From Periplaneta americana (lineage: Eukaryota; Arthropoda; Insecta; Blattodea; Blattidae), in contig NC_091117.1 in assembly GCF_040183065.1 (NCBI RefSeq), positions 102,877,001-102,941,000 of the forward strand: a stretch of DNA of 64,000 bases, given 5' to 3'. The position numbers were made by a program, and so were the translations under genes. The notes below the pieces were generated by a model that did no database searches, was not told the DNA's origin, and worked only from the letters and a program-made list of their open reading frames with translations. Each line of letters begins with the position of its first letter. Position 1 is the first letter of the stretch. Positions 1-10,344 of this stretch are shown here, in pieces.

Positions 1-111
1 TCAGCCCGTGTCGTAGTGCGAAGGCGCGAACAAGAGAGTGTCGGTACCAGGCCGGTACATCCCCGCCAACACTGCAGTGCAGCAATCGATAGCGCTGCTA
101 CTGTAAGTCCC
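1..111 (+). other. Possible host exon edge with splice donor
   Basis: The first 111 bases are clearly richer in G+C than the following kilobases. They are open in frame 1 and end at a good-looking splice donor (GTAAGT at 112). This could be the tail of a 5' exon or untranslated exon of a host gene lying mostly left of the window. I do not recognise the encoded residues. It could equally be chance or part of a repeat. Confidence 0.22.
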
Positions 112-311
112 AAATTTATTCTGATAAGATTTGAATGCAAGTCTTCTCGTACTATTGCAGTTAATGCCAGCTGAGTAGGAAATGCACAGCCGCTTGTGTG
201 ACGTTGCGTGTTACAACAATTAGTTGCACGGCATTACTGACAAGAGCCTCGAAGTTTTGCTTAAAAGTTTTAAAGATTTTCTGTTGCTGTAGATTATTTT
301 TAATTATAATC

Positions 312-467
312 GGGTTAAGATTGAAGAGTGGTAAGGCGTGTATAGCAACTTTCAACAAGACAGACATATACTTGGAGAATACGGGCGGTAGTGAGATAGA
401 ACTTCCATCGTACTTTCTTGATCTCAGACGCGAAGATGAATTTAAGATCCAGTCCGGGAAAGGTTAA
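312..467 (+). other. Unrecognised short open stretch
   Basis: An open frame ending in TAA at 465-467 encodes about 50 residues with a protein-like acidic/basic composition (contains LENTGGSEIELP and LRREDEFKI). There is no recognisable domain and no clear start. It may be a degraded exon belonging with the GC-rich piece at 1-111, or noise. Confidence 0.15.
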
Positions 468-2380
468 ATCATAAATTTTATAGGAGGCTCATTGCACCCT
501 GAAAGTTATTTGTGACGACATAATGAAATCCCGCTTTCACCTGAACTTTAACATCTACAATCTCCCGTTTTATCGACAGAGGTAGCTCGTACTTAATATA
601 GATTCCCACCCTCCGTTCTTCCTCTGTCTTCTCTGTCTACCATCACATTTCAGTTAAATAGTTCTTCATGTTTTCCACGAAGAAAGGCGTTATCAATTAG
701 TAGTAAGTTAATTGGGTCAGTTCTGATGAATGTCAATTGTGGCGCCTGCTGTCGTTCATTTCATCTATGGGAATCAGATAACTTCACAACATTTGTTTCG
801 TTTTATAAATCACAAAGAAAGAAGAAATAGTGGGGAAGTATCAGAAAGAACATGAAAATCCGTATTTAGACCCTCGTCTCCGATATGGAAACTTATCAGT
901 GAATTTTAGGATAGAGTTATAAATATCTGAAAGGCTTCATATGCAAATATTACTTTTTGTTTAAACAAATTGTGACACCTTCACGTATTAAAATCCAGAT
1001 TTTTTCCTTTATTTTCTTTAGTAAAAACTGTAATTTTATAAAATTCTCTTGAATTTGAAATTCGCATGAAATTAACCCGAGACCGCCACTGTCACTTACA
1101 TCATAATATTGGGAGTTGTTAGTACTGGTCAATCAGCTTATTCCCTCCATTTTAGTAAACAGTTGTGGAGTTTGCTACAAGTGTGAAAAGGTTAAATCTA
1201 TTCCTTGAAAAAAAGTGAAAATGGGTAGAAATTCAGAAGTATGGATGTGAAGTGGCAGATTATTGGGATGTGAAAGAATGATTTGACATAATGTCTAACT
1301 CTATCCCAAAATTAATTGACTTAAATACATCCATTCTGGAGTAATTAATTTTTTTCCTACAAAGAATGTAATTTTTCAGTAAGTTTTCATAACAGAAAAA
1401 TTGAAGCGATGACGTCAATGACCATTCAATCCCACTTCTGGTCATTCATTTTTTGCAAATTTTAAGTAAAATTTTGGATATACTACTTTGTCTTGATCTC
1501 TAAAACAACCAGAAATATTACGTGCAAAAAAATATTAATTAGGTAAGAAATAAGAAAAAGTTTTTTTGCATTCTTCTCGAAATTGTGTAAATGGTTATTG
1601 ATCTCACAGCTTCAATTATTGTTATATAATCCACAGTTTGAAAGAGAGAGATGGGGTTTGTAGCAAAAAAAAAAAAAACTTCTTTTTTCACAGGCATTTG
1701 GTCCCCTTTATAAACATCAGAGGATTTCACATACTTAAGTATAAGGATAGGGATGACACATCTCTTTCGAAGGGGTGTCCTTAAACTTCTGGTAGAACCT
1801 GTATACTCAGACAGAAAATCTCGCCGACATTTGAACAGACTCTATAACTTGAAAATACAACAAGTTCACAACTTTTATTGTAATTATTTTCGCATTTAGG
1901 GTACAAGTATTAGTTAGAATCCAGTTGTATTTCTTCCATAACATTTATTGCTGTGTTGAACAGTACTGTCATGTCTAGACTTTCGTTTAATTTTATCGCC
2001 ATTACACTTAACGACTTTTTACATCTTACTTTAGGTCTTCCAGCATCCTCTCTTTCCTCTTAGCGAAGGTGTAGTTATCTACTCACAGAAAAATCATGGG
2101 GGATGTGTAGAGAGAATGCAACTAAAGTAATTTATACAATCTTAAGAAAAATTACAACAAATCCATTTTCATACATAAATTTCAAAAATAATCCGAATAC
2201 ATTATAAATGTGATTCTGTTCCACCTCCATCAAGTTATAAACTGCTCAATTCGCTTTGTCTGAATAATTCACATTTTTGTTTGTACTTTATAAGCCTTTG
2301 ATATGCAGGTACATTATCTTATATATTTATCATTCAATTTAGGAATCATAATTTATTAATTGTATTCTGGCATATAATAA
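468..2380. other. AT-rich DNA without recognised gene
   Basis: No protein motif, tRNA-like sequence, TIR pair or long tandem repeat was seen. The longest frames are about 60 codons and lack coding character. A short A-run lies near 1666-1678. Confidence 0.5.
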
Positions 2381-2381
2381 A

Positions 2382-2920
2382 GGGCGACAAGTAGCTCAGT
2401 TGGCAAAGCAATTAACTACGGACTGGGTCCAGTGTTTTCTAATTGTTATTTTACGATGTTGTATCAACTTCTATGGTTATTTAGCGTCTGAGTGAGATGA
2501 AGATGATAATACAGGCGAAATGAGTCCAGGATCCAGCGCCGAACGTTACCCAGCATTTGCTGTTAATGGATTGAGGGAAAACCCCCAGAAAAACGTCAAC
2601 CAGGTTACTTGTCGCAACCGGAATTTGAACTCGGATCCACTCGTTTCACGGTAATGCATGCTAACCGTTACTCCACAATTGTGGACGAAGTCCAGTGTTC
2701 AATTCTGGGTAGTGGCGTGATATTTTTTGTTGTCAAAACTTCCAGAACTTCTCTGAGGTTCACTCAACCTCCTCCAATGAAGAACCAGGTTTTTCCTAGG
2801 TTAAGAGACTGTCAGAGAGTGAGCTGAACACAACACCTCGTTCTAGTGCCGAGACCATGAAGGCATCTGTTCAACATCCAAGTCCCCATGCGCCTTCATG
2901 GCGTGTGAAGGAGGCACATT
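2382..2920 (+). repeat. tRNA-derived SINE, split by a second SINE
   Basis: An A-box-like sequence (GTAGCTCAGTTGG) lies at 2390-2405. The matching B-box-like sequence (GTTCAATTCTGG) is found only after 2690, because another SINE sits between them. Removing 2437-2699 restores a normal A-box to B-box spacing. The body continues with a CAACCTCC-containing stretch to about 2920, before an AT-rich tail and an (AT)n microsatellite. This is a pol III-type head with a family-specific body; the family name is unknown. Confidence 0.6.
2437..2689 (-). repeat. SINE family A copy, minus strand
   Basis: Read on the minus strand this has a tRNA-like head, then the central block with CCTGGTTGA and the GGGTTTTCCCTCAA stretch, then the tail containing GACGCTAAATAACC and TTGATA. 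It matches the copy at 43086-43332. A 10-bp direct repeat, GTCCAGTGTT, flanks it at 2427-2436 and 2690-2699, as expected for a LINE-mediated insertion. Confidence 0.8.
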
Positions 2921-2934
2921 ATAATAACAATAGA

Positions 2935-2936
<2 letters not shown>

Positions 2937-2975
<39 letters not shown>
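2937..2975. repeat. (AT)n microsatellite
   Basis: An uninterrupted run of AT dinucleotides of about 38 bases directly follows the AT-rich 3' side of the split SINE. Confidence 0.95.
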
Positions 2976-2979
<4 letters not shown>

Positions 2980-2981
<2 letters not shown>

Positions 2982-4150
2982 TACAGCTAAAACTAGACAA
3001 TGAGAAATGTTCAGTCAACTGTCCGAAACAGGTCTGAACCTTACAAATGATACCAACATAGCACCACTTAGTATGAGACAACTAGGCCAGAAGATAATGG
3101 AGTAGGATGGCTAGTTCCTTTCCCCCCTCCATTGCATACATCGCCGATTAGCTACATATTACACTAATCAGACTTCAGATTCATACAAACATTGTTTTTC
3201 CTCTGACATATCATCAAGTGAGATAATATACTGCCTGATAATAGATGTACTGTACATATCAGCCACAACCTCATCGGAGGTGAAAGAGAAATGAATATAA
3301 CTTATAATTATTCCAATTCATCACAGTATGAAAATCAGTTCATGAATCCAAAACTTGGTCTTTGTTTACAATTATATTAGATATGTTTTTGCTATTGTTG
3401 CTGCTGCTCCTTCTAGCCTATAGCCTTTATCACAACCAGTCATCACCACTAATTCTACAATTAGCCTACTACCATAACCACCATTATCACTATCTTCACA
3501 ATTACCACCACCAGTACTTTGACTTGGATTTTTCGTGGTTTCCAGGCAACTATTGGAATAGTACCAATTACAAGGGCCACAACCTGCTTCCTTCCCATTC
3601 TTACAAACCTATGTAATTTAATTTTTTTTTCACCTTCTCACCTTCCGCATCAGACCAGACATCTGTCCGACAAGAAGTATCGCAACTGAGTGTAGTCCCC
3701 TCTATCAAGAGGAAAAAACATTAGAGGCAACCGCTGAAAAGTGGAGACGCCTAATAAAGACAAAATACATTAATAGTAGCAGTGGTAATAGTAATAGCTC
3801 GAACTCCAGATCTAGGTAGGCATGTGATGAAGAACTGACTCGAGACGAAGGTAGTGACGAAATTATTAAAGATAAAGAGAATCCTTACCTAAGCCATAAA
3901 TACACATATGATTTGTGTGATGATGATGGTGATTATTATAATGGTGATATTGCTATTACAACAAGAAATTGAATATCAACTGGGAGCCCAGATTTAAATT
4001 GTTTGTTTAATTTTTGTTTCAACGTCAATAGTATTTTTTCAAAGTTTTATCTTTTGGAACACAGAACTGTAACCGGGTAATATTTCGTTTCATGCTTCAT
4101 TGGGATTTAAAATCTCTAGCGAAAATCGGTGTAGCTTATGGATAAGGAAT
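2980..4150. other. No recognised gene; low-complexity CAC/CTA stretch
   Basis: Around 3395-3515 there is imperfect low-complexity sequence (CTG and CCA/ACC-rich codons) that gives a spurious His/Tyr-rich frame. I see no domain, TIR pair or tRNA-like box. Confidence 0.5.
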
Positions 4151-4171
4151 TGGTCTCCTGGTCCAAAGCTT

Positions 4172-4340
4172 GCTCAGGATTGGTTATCTGGTTCAGATGT
4201 TTTTCAATATTCTTTCCAACTGTCGGGCGAATGTTAGATAATGCAAGACGAATTCTCGGTCTCATCTCGCTATCACCGATTCCACCGACGCTAGATAACA
4301 TTGCAATTGATACGTCGTTGTTAAACCGCTTAAAAAGAAA
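4172..4340 (+). repeat. SINE family B fragment
   Basis: A diverged copy of the family with the 3' half TCTCATCTCGC, CGACGCTAGATAAC and a TTGATACG..GTTAAA tail. The tRNA-like head is unrecognisable. It is similar to 16430-16690 and 62370-62630 but more mutated. Confidence 0.65.
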
Positions 4341-4344
4341 CAAC

Positions 4345-5205
4345 TGCTAGCCGAACAGATTGTAGTTCTCCTTCCTGAAGACTCGAGTTCATATTCCCGT
4401 GAGTTCAAGTGGAATTATTGATGGGCAAATATGATATTGAAGCAGATTCCTCGATTCCTCTGTCACGACTTCGCCCTTTTCCCATAATCAAAATTATACT
4501 TCCCGATGGTTTAGAAAGCAAAGAGAGTTTAGTATACGTACTGTAACATCTATTCAGGAGATGCTAGTACGACGAACGTTTTACGGAGTAGACCTATGTA
4601 TGTAATCATAGGACTAATCCAAGTTGACGGCGACACCTGAATCATCAGGTATAGCATCAAGAAGAAGGAAGTTCCTAAGAACGCTGTCCTCAATCTTACC
4701 TGAATGAAATAGTCTTAACAATACAATTAATTGGCATGCATAACATGGAGAACATTCAAGTTGGTTTCTCGTGTTCATTTACTGAAATGGTTATTAATAG
4801 TCACGCGATGGCATGCCTGTTGTGTACTGTGAAACATCGGGATTCATATTCAACTAAATTTTCTTGTGGATATTTTCATATCCAGCAGAAAAATTCAGGA
4901 CATCATCATCTTCTTGCTCATCTTATTTTCTATTGGTAACTCTGTAAAACAAATGAACAGATAAATAAATAATGTAGGAATTTAAAATTATATTGAAAGT
5001 ATTTTTATTTTTACAACTAATGGCAAAATCACGGGTTTCTTTTGATTTAAATATATATAATATAAGAGGCCTAGGATACAAAGAAATGAAGCAGAAAAAT
5101 AATTAGAAACGATGAAAATGAATATCGCATTGCTTTCAGAAACCAAACAGAATCTTAGGATTTGAAAGAAATAAAAGCATAGAATAGAATCTCACAATTT
5201 CGTTA
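4345..5205. other. AT-rich DNA without recognised gene
   Basis: Nothing recognisable apart from short palindromes such as CACCTGAATCATCAGGT near 4635. Confidence 0.45.
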
Positions 5206-5206
5206 A

Positions 5207-5417
5207 TGAATAATTTCGAGGGAAAAATTGTTCCGGAGCCGGGTATCGAACCCGGGACCTTTGGTTTAACGTACCAACGCTCTACCACTGAGCTACCCGG
5301 GAACTTTAACCGACACCGATCCAATTTTTCCCTCTATATCCACAGACCTCAAAGTGGGCTGACAACCGTCAAGCAACCAACTTCGAGTGCACACTAACTC
5401 CGTGTGACTTAAATTGT
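5207..5417 (-). repeat. tRNA-like cassette, left arm of inverted pair
   Basis: On the minus strand the unit has a leader of about 110 bases, a 71-nt tRNA-like moiety (5232-5302), and a trailer containing a T5 run within AATTTTTCCCTC. The whole unit is repeated in opposite orientation at 5540-5752, so the two units form an inverted repeat of about 210-base arms with about 120 bases between them. Leader and trailer are conserved along with the tRNA-like part. Confidence 0.75.
5232..5302 (-). tRNA. tRNA-like sequence, anticodon loop ACGTTAA
   Basis: The sequence folds as a cloverleaf. The acceptor TCCCGGG/CTCCGGA has one mismatch and one wobble. The D arm is GCTCAGTGGTAGAGC, the anticodon stem TTGGT/ACCAA, and the T arm CCGGG-TTCGATA-CCCGG. 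The loop reads ACGTTAA, so the nominal anticodon is GTT (Asn). Position 33 is C rather than the near-universal T, which argues against a working tRNA. A T5 run lies 4-5 nt past the 3' end and could act as a pol III terminator. It is probably a SINE or tRNA pseudogene cassette. Confidence 0.45.
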
Positions 5418-5539
5418 GGTTTTCTGTTAACGAACAGTGACGTGTATTATGCAAATCAAGATTTCAGGTATAACTCCCTGTAAAGTTGATTTGAATAATT
5501 TCGAGGGAAAAATTTTTCCGGAGCCGGGTATCGAACAAT
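5418..5539. repeat. Spacer with partial third cassette
   Basis: From 5452 the spacer repeats the trailer side of the same unit (GGTATAACTCCCTGTAAAG, then the T/A-run block, then the T-arm start) and stops abruptly at GGTATCGAA, inside the T arm. A truncated third copy therefore lies in the same orientation as the left arm, abutting the right arm. Confidence 0.65.
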
Positions 5540-5795
5540 TTAAGTCACACGGAGTTAGTGTGCACTCGAAGTTGGTTGCTTGACGGTTGTCAGCCCACTT
5601 TGAGGTCTGTGGATATAGAGAGAAAAATTGGATCGGTGTCGGTTAGAGTTCCCGGGTAGCTCAGTGGTAGAGCGTTGGTACCTTAAACCAAAGGTCCCGG
5701 GTTCGATACCCGGCTCCGGAACAATTTTTCCCTCGAAATTATTCAAATCAGCTTTACAGGGAGTTATACCTGAAATCTTGATTTGCAATTTCGTT
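5540..5795 (+). repeat. tRNA-like cassette, right arm of inverted pair
   Basis: A plus-strand copy of the unit: leader with GCCCACTTTGAGGTC, tRNA-like core at 5650-5720, T5-containing trailer, and a further about 40 bases (GGGAGTTATACCTGAAATC) shared with the spacer. Confidence 0.75.
5650..5720 (+). tRNA. tRNA-like sequence, anticodon loop ACCTTAA
   Basis: It is almost identical to the minus-strand copy at 5232-5302, but the loop is ACCTTAA (nominal CTT, Lys) with C at position 33. Stem pairing is kept, and a T5 run follows 4 nt downstream. This is more likely a repeat member than a functional tRNA gene. Confidence 0.45.
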
Positions 5796-5799
5796 AATG

Positions 5800-6380
5800 A
5801 CGGATTAAAATTCACGATGCTAACTACAAAAAGGAATAAGTTCTAACAATAATAGGAATAGGATACCATAGAAAAGGGAAAAATAATTTTCAAAATTCTG
5901 CGACGACTTTGATACCTTAAAAAAGAATGATTGCTTAATTACGGATTGTTAATGCAAAGCTTGAGTGGGAAAGCAACTCTTATTAAATGTAACTGGAAAG
6001 AATGGAGAAATAATTTTGCATAAAAATGACAAAACTCTAAGAAATTCTAGTTAATTTAATGCTTTAAGGGATAAACAATACTTTCTTCAGTCATAAGTAA
6101 AGGTAGGAATTTATACCATAACATGAGGATATTAGGTTAGTTGTGCTTAGACCATCGTTACGTCATGAATGACGTGAATCCTGAAGTATGGTAAATTCTT
6201 TAGTGATATAAATAATATTCAAGTTATCATTTATATTCTGTTATCGTTCTTTAGCGATATAAGTAATACAATTTAATGTTAGATTTGAAACAATACATTT
6301 GCATAATACTAGTGTTAGTTTTTTCTTCTTATGTTATTACATTATACTATCTTGTAATAGAATAAATTGAAAAGAATTGA
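5800..6380. other. AT-rich DNA without recognised gene
   Basis: No motif or repeat pair was recognised. Confidence 0.45.
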
Positions 6381-6384
6381 CGAA

Positions 6385-6446
6385 GATTTGAACATGAGAC
6401 GTTGATATCCAAATGCCGACTTCTTTCGACTGAGCTACGGGGGCAC
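6385..6446 (-). repeat. Degenerate tRNA-like sequence
   Basis: On the minus strand it starts with CCCCGTAGCTCAGTCGAAAG (A-box-like) and ends with GTTCAAATCTTCGTC (B-box-like), with tRNA-like spacing. It is probably an old SINE head or tRNA pseudogene. Confidence 0.45.
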
Positions 6447-6449
6447 AAA

Positions 6450-8070
6450 TAAAGAAGCATATGCGGAAAATTTGGTCCAATCCCCCTCCAAGACGTCCTG
6501 ATGATTTGTGGAACCTCGTCGAGGATACCTGAAATCCCGTGACTGAGAACTGAAAATTCTAGTCGATTCGATACTCATTCGACTGCAAGAGATGGAAAGA
6601 AGATAGACTATATATATTGAATCGTGGCTTTTTGTTTTGTTTTTAAACTTTTAATTGTTTGAATTTTCTAAGACACGCGTCAGTAAGTTTGTTTTGTTTA
6701 AGCCACGAAAGACAGTTTTGCTGAGAAAATAATATTTCTTTCTTTCCACTTGCAGCTGTTGTGCCCAAGGATTATGATAAGCAAACATAACTTTGGTACG
6801 ACCATAAGCAATATATTTTCACTTTATTTGAAAGTAATGAAATCGTACTTATTAAAATATTCAGTTGAAGACATGCTTTGACATACGACAGAGATCGCTT
6901 CGTGTTTCGACAGATTACCGTACAGTTTACCGATGTCAGCAGTAGCAGAGTCCAGTCCTTGAACAAGACCAGAAATGCGTACGCTTGCATTTTTAGCACG
7001 AAGTCAGTCTTAGAAACAGCTGACATATAACGAAAGATACATAGATTATGCAGCGTTTCTCGCGAGACATTTAATTGGCGAATCATTTCGAAGTCTCAAT
7101 TTCTATTGGTTACCGGTAAATCAAAAACAGAGATTCAATCGTGAGAGTTCCTTAATTCTGTATTGTTCCAAGTGACAACAGGAAATGCCGATCTAAAATG
7201 ATGGTTAAGAATCAAAAGCGTGGTTTTTAGTGAATGCAATACCGTCTTTTTAGAAGATTCGCGGGTAAAATAGCGTCACTCTGTTACGTCACAAAGGACG
7301 CGTTTCGAGAATTTGACATGAAACGTCCAAATCGCAGTCATTAGTTATTGTTAAAGACAGCGGTCATGCAGTAGCGGTCGTAACTTCCCAACGTCCAGGA
7401 AGAAGTTCAGAAAAGGCATCATCTGCGAACAGCACTAGGGTTCGCCCTACTATCAACTGTAAGTAAAATCATCAGTTCAATTTTTTCACTTTATATTTAA
7501 CTAGTTCATTTTGATACTTTAAAATTAACAGCAACTTTGATTCTTCTTAAATCGTTCAATTTCAATATTCACTATTCTATCTGTAATAAATTGATATCTT
7601 ATTAATAAACTTAGTATTAGTGAATTTCTACACTTGTGATTATTTCGAAAACCTGAGATCACATTCTAAGTATGAATCCCTTCTATCCATAAGCAAGTAC
7701 AGTTTATAAATCATATCAGAGAGTTAGGAAGTATAACGCAGTGTCTAATTTGTTGTGTTGCCTTGATAGTAAATTATAACTCGCGATTATCTCAAAGATA
7801 AGCCATCCGCCCTTGTCGTGGCAAGTAGCACGACAAAATATTGGTGTCAGATATGATAGGGCACAACAATAAATTTTGGTGTCATATGGTATAATAAATA
7901 TTGGTGTCAAATGTGGTACAACACAGCCACAATGTCGTAATAAATAATGACAAAGTCATGGCATAATATATTCATGAATCTGATGTTAATTACTAAATCA
8001 ATCATGAAAGAGACAAAAGCAATTATATTTTCTCTCTCTCTCTCTTAAAAAATAAAACACAAAAAGCATC
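6450..8070. other. No recognised gene; small tandem repeat at 7838-7925
   Basis: About 7838-7925 holds three imperfect copies of a roughly 26-30 bp unit around ATTGGTGTCAxAT. Near 7370-7463 a GC-richer stretch is open in one frame and runs into a donor-like GTAAGTAAAA, but no protein family is recognised. A short (TC)n lies at 8030-8045. Confidence 0.4.
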
Positions 8071-8077
8071 AGGTTGT

Positions 8078-8140
8078 GTTCGAACGCACGATCTAACGAA
8101 TACCAGTCCGAAAAGCTACCATTACGTTACAACATTAATA
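8078..8140 (-). repeat. Degenerate tRNA-like sequence
   Basis: The minus strand has GTAATGGTAGCTTTTCGGAC, then GCGTTCGAACACAACC, which are A- and B-box-like at tRNA spacing. A SINE head or tRNA pseudogene is likely. Confidence 0.4.
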
Positions 8141-8241
8141 TGGAAAACGATTTAATTATAACTGTAGATATCAGGCAACGTGGTCCAACAGCATATAACA
8201 TCGCCTGTCTCGGAATTATAGCGGGATACCCGAAGGGAACT

Positions 8242-8291
8242 TAGTTTCTGGAGATCGGCCATTTTTTAGTTTCTGGAGATCGGCCATTTTT
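8242..8291. repeat. Tandem duplication of a 25-bp unit
   Basis: Two exact adjacent copies of a 25-base unit beginning TAGTTTCTGGAGATCGGCC occur at 8242-8266 and 8267-8291. Confidence 0.9.
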
Positions 8292-9199
8292 TTTTCTTTT
8301 GACATCTGTAGCCTATATATCAGTCAGAAACTCAGAGGCAAATTCTAGGTTGCTGCTTCAATTTGTAACTTGCTTGCCGAATGGATTACAGGTCTGTGAC
8401 TTTTTGAATGAACATTTTGAAGGGTGGATAGAAAGGTGATGGAAAATTGGCCGCCGAGATCACTGAACCTCACGCCATGTGATTTTCCAATGTGACTGTT
8501 TTACTTATAACTAGGGAAGAAGGGTTGCAAATTTGCCTACGTGACAATCTCTACTGGCCGACCGACCGACTCGGTGTTTGATACTTCTCCGCCATTCACA
8601 AAGCTTCTGTAGACAGCTTCACGTAACAGAAAATGCTCACCATACACGGATAGCATTTCTTTATTAATATCCTTTGCTGCCAGACTTTTTACCCAGAAAA
8701 ATCGTATAACGGACCGCTTCTCAACAATGTATACTTAACGGTAAAAAGAATGGGCCGACTCTTGGTCGATAGAAATGCTAAGTTCTTTCGCGCGGTTCAC
8801 TCGTGTAGGGGAAACCCGGGAAAAGCGGATAAGCTAAGAATAAACAATGCGACAGGCTATATTTTGGTGCTCCCGAAATAAAAACTTAGTGACTTTGGTT
8901 GTGACACATGTTGTCCACATATCTACGAAACAGCAATTCGTTTCTCGTACCTACGGACAGTGATATGATTTGAGAAAGAAAATATAGTTAATTATTCGAA
9001 TAATTAACTCGGGCAAGGTGAATATCCCTATAACATTTTTACCTTTCTATTTAATTTCTATTCACTGATAATAAAATTTAATCAACACATAAACACGATG
9101 TTAATGAGGCATATGAGACTATAAGAAATGTTATTACAGCCCTTTACAGCACGTTAGATTAGTACAAAATACAAATTTGAACAAGTCGACGTTTCACTG

Positions 9200-9750
9200 G
9201 CACTGAAGACTTGGATTTCTTCTACTTTTCCTCCTGCCCATAAGTTACTTCTCTTTCAACGTTTTTAATCTGTATAGATGTAAGAGCTTCAGAGCGCTGA
9301 CATTTCCTTCGTTTAATTCGTATCTTTCAAGCATCCACTTTTGGCACTGGTTAAATCAAAAGAACTGACTTGGGTTCTCCTGCTGACGATGTTGAGGGTT
9401 TTGGTGTAACCGGAACAGAAAATCTGAGTGTAATTGATGTATTGAATATTTCGTCAATCTCTGAAGATGCCAACATCACAGAGATGTGGTTGATTCTGAG
9501 TGAGCATTAACTGTTTCTTCAGCCGCTGAAGAAGCTGGCACCACAGAATTTGCTAAATCTGAGCCAGCTGTCATTTCGCTGATTTCTGTCTCAAGTGGGC
9601 GATCTGTAAGTTCATCTGGAGCAAAATCTTCATCAACAAACACATTATGGTTGTATGGCCAGATAGCAGAACCACTGATTGGAACATTTTATTTCTTCAA
9701 GTTCTTTGTTCATGGCTTCTTCAGACCATTTGGCTTACTCCGTCTTCCTC
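9200..9750 (-). pseudogene. Pogo/Tigger-type transposase C-terminal remnant
   Basis: The minus-strand translation gives IWPYNHNVFVDEDFAP followed by DELTDRPLE, then a Ser/Thr/Pro-rich stretch with PVTPKPSTSSAGEP and a Lys/Arg-rich end (IRIKRRKC). This is the order I know from the C-terminus of pogo/Tigger/jerky-like transposases after the DDE domain. The catalytic part is missing and at least one frameshift and several stops occur. The context, inside TA-flanked TIRs, fits the call. Confidence 0.6.
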
Positions 9751-10344
9751 TTTAAAAATTAAACTATCTGAAAACACATTACGACCTTTTTAAGTAAAAA
9801 TTAAGATCAGTGTTGCTGATTTATAATTTAATTAGTGTGACTTAATGCCTCCACTATGTAAAACGATCTAACACGCTTTATTAGAATAGACAAATACATA
9901 GAAAAATACAGCTGACACTTACATAGTCAAACAAAGATGACAGGGCAAAGCGGATAAGTTATCCACTTTACCCTATTCACTTTGCCCGCAGACGCCATTT
10001 CGCTTTTCATTTAAGGTTATACCAACATAAACGTCAATAATCTTCTTCGTAAGTACGGCATTTTAGAACTAATTCTATCGCCTATATATTACTATCACAT
10101 AACAAAGAGTTTCTGCAGTACTGTATTTTGTAAATATGTTTCTGTTACCTTGAAATATTTTAAGAAAACAGTCAATTTTCTTCAAATACACGCTGATTTC
10201 TTCTCTTACCAGCTAGAATGACAAGTCAATTCCAGCAGCAAAATCTGGTAGGGATTCTTCCCCAACATAGCAGAAAGCGCTACCTGTTGGCGTTTCTAAG
10301 AAATAGGCATTATTCTCTTTGCCCGGGTTATTTGTTTTGCCCAG

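Noticed and set aside
3362-3616. His/Tyr-rich open frame that could be called a small protein
   Set aside because: It arises from low-complexity CTG and CCA/ACC stretches and has no domain or conserved context.
5206-5846. Small proteins with a PGSIPGSGT-like sequence in the cassette region
   Set aside because: They are translations of the tRNA-like T arm and leader in cassettes, a known source of false proteins.
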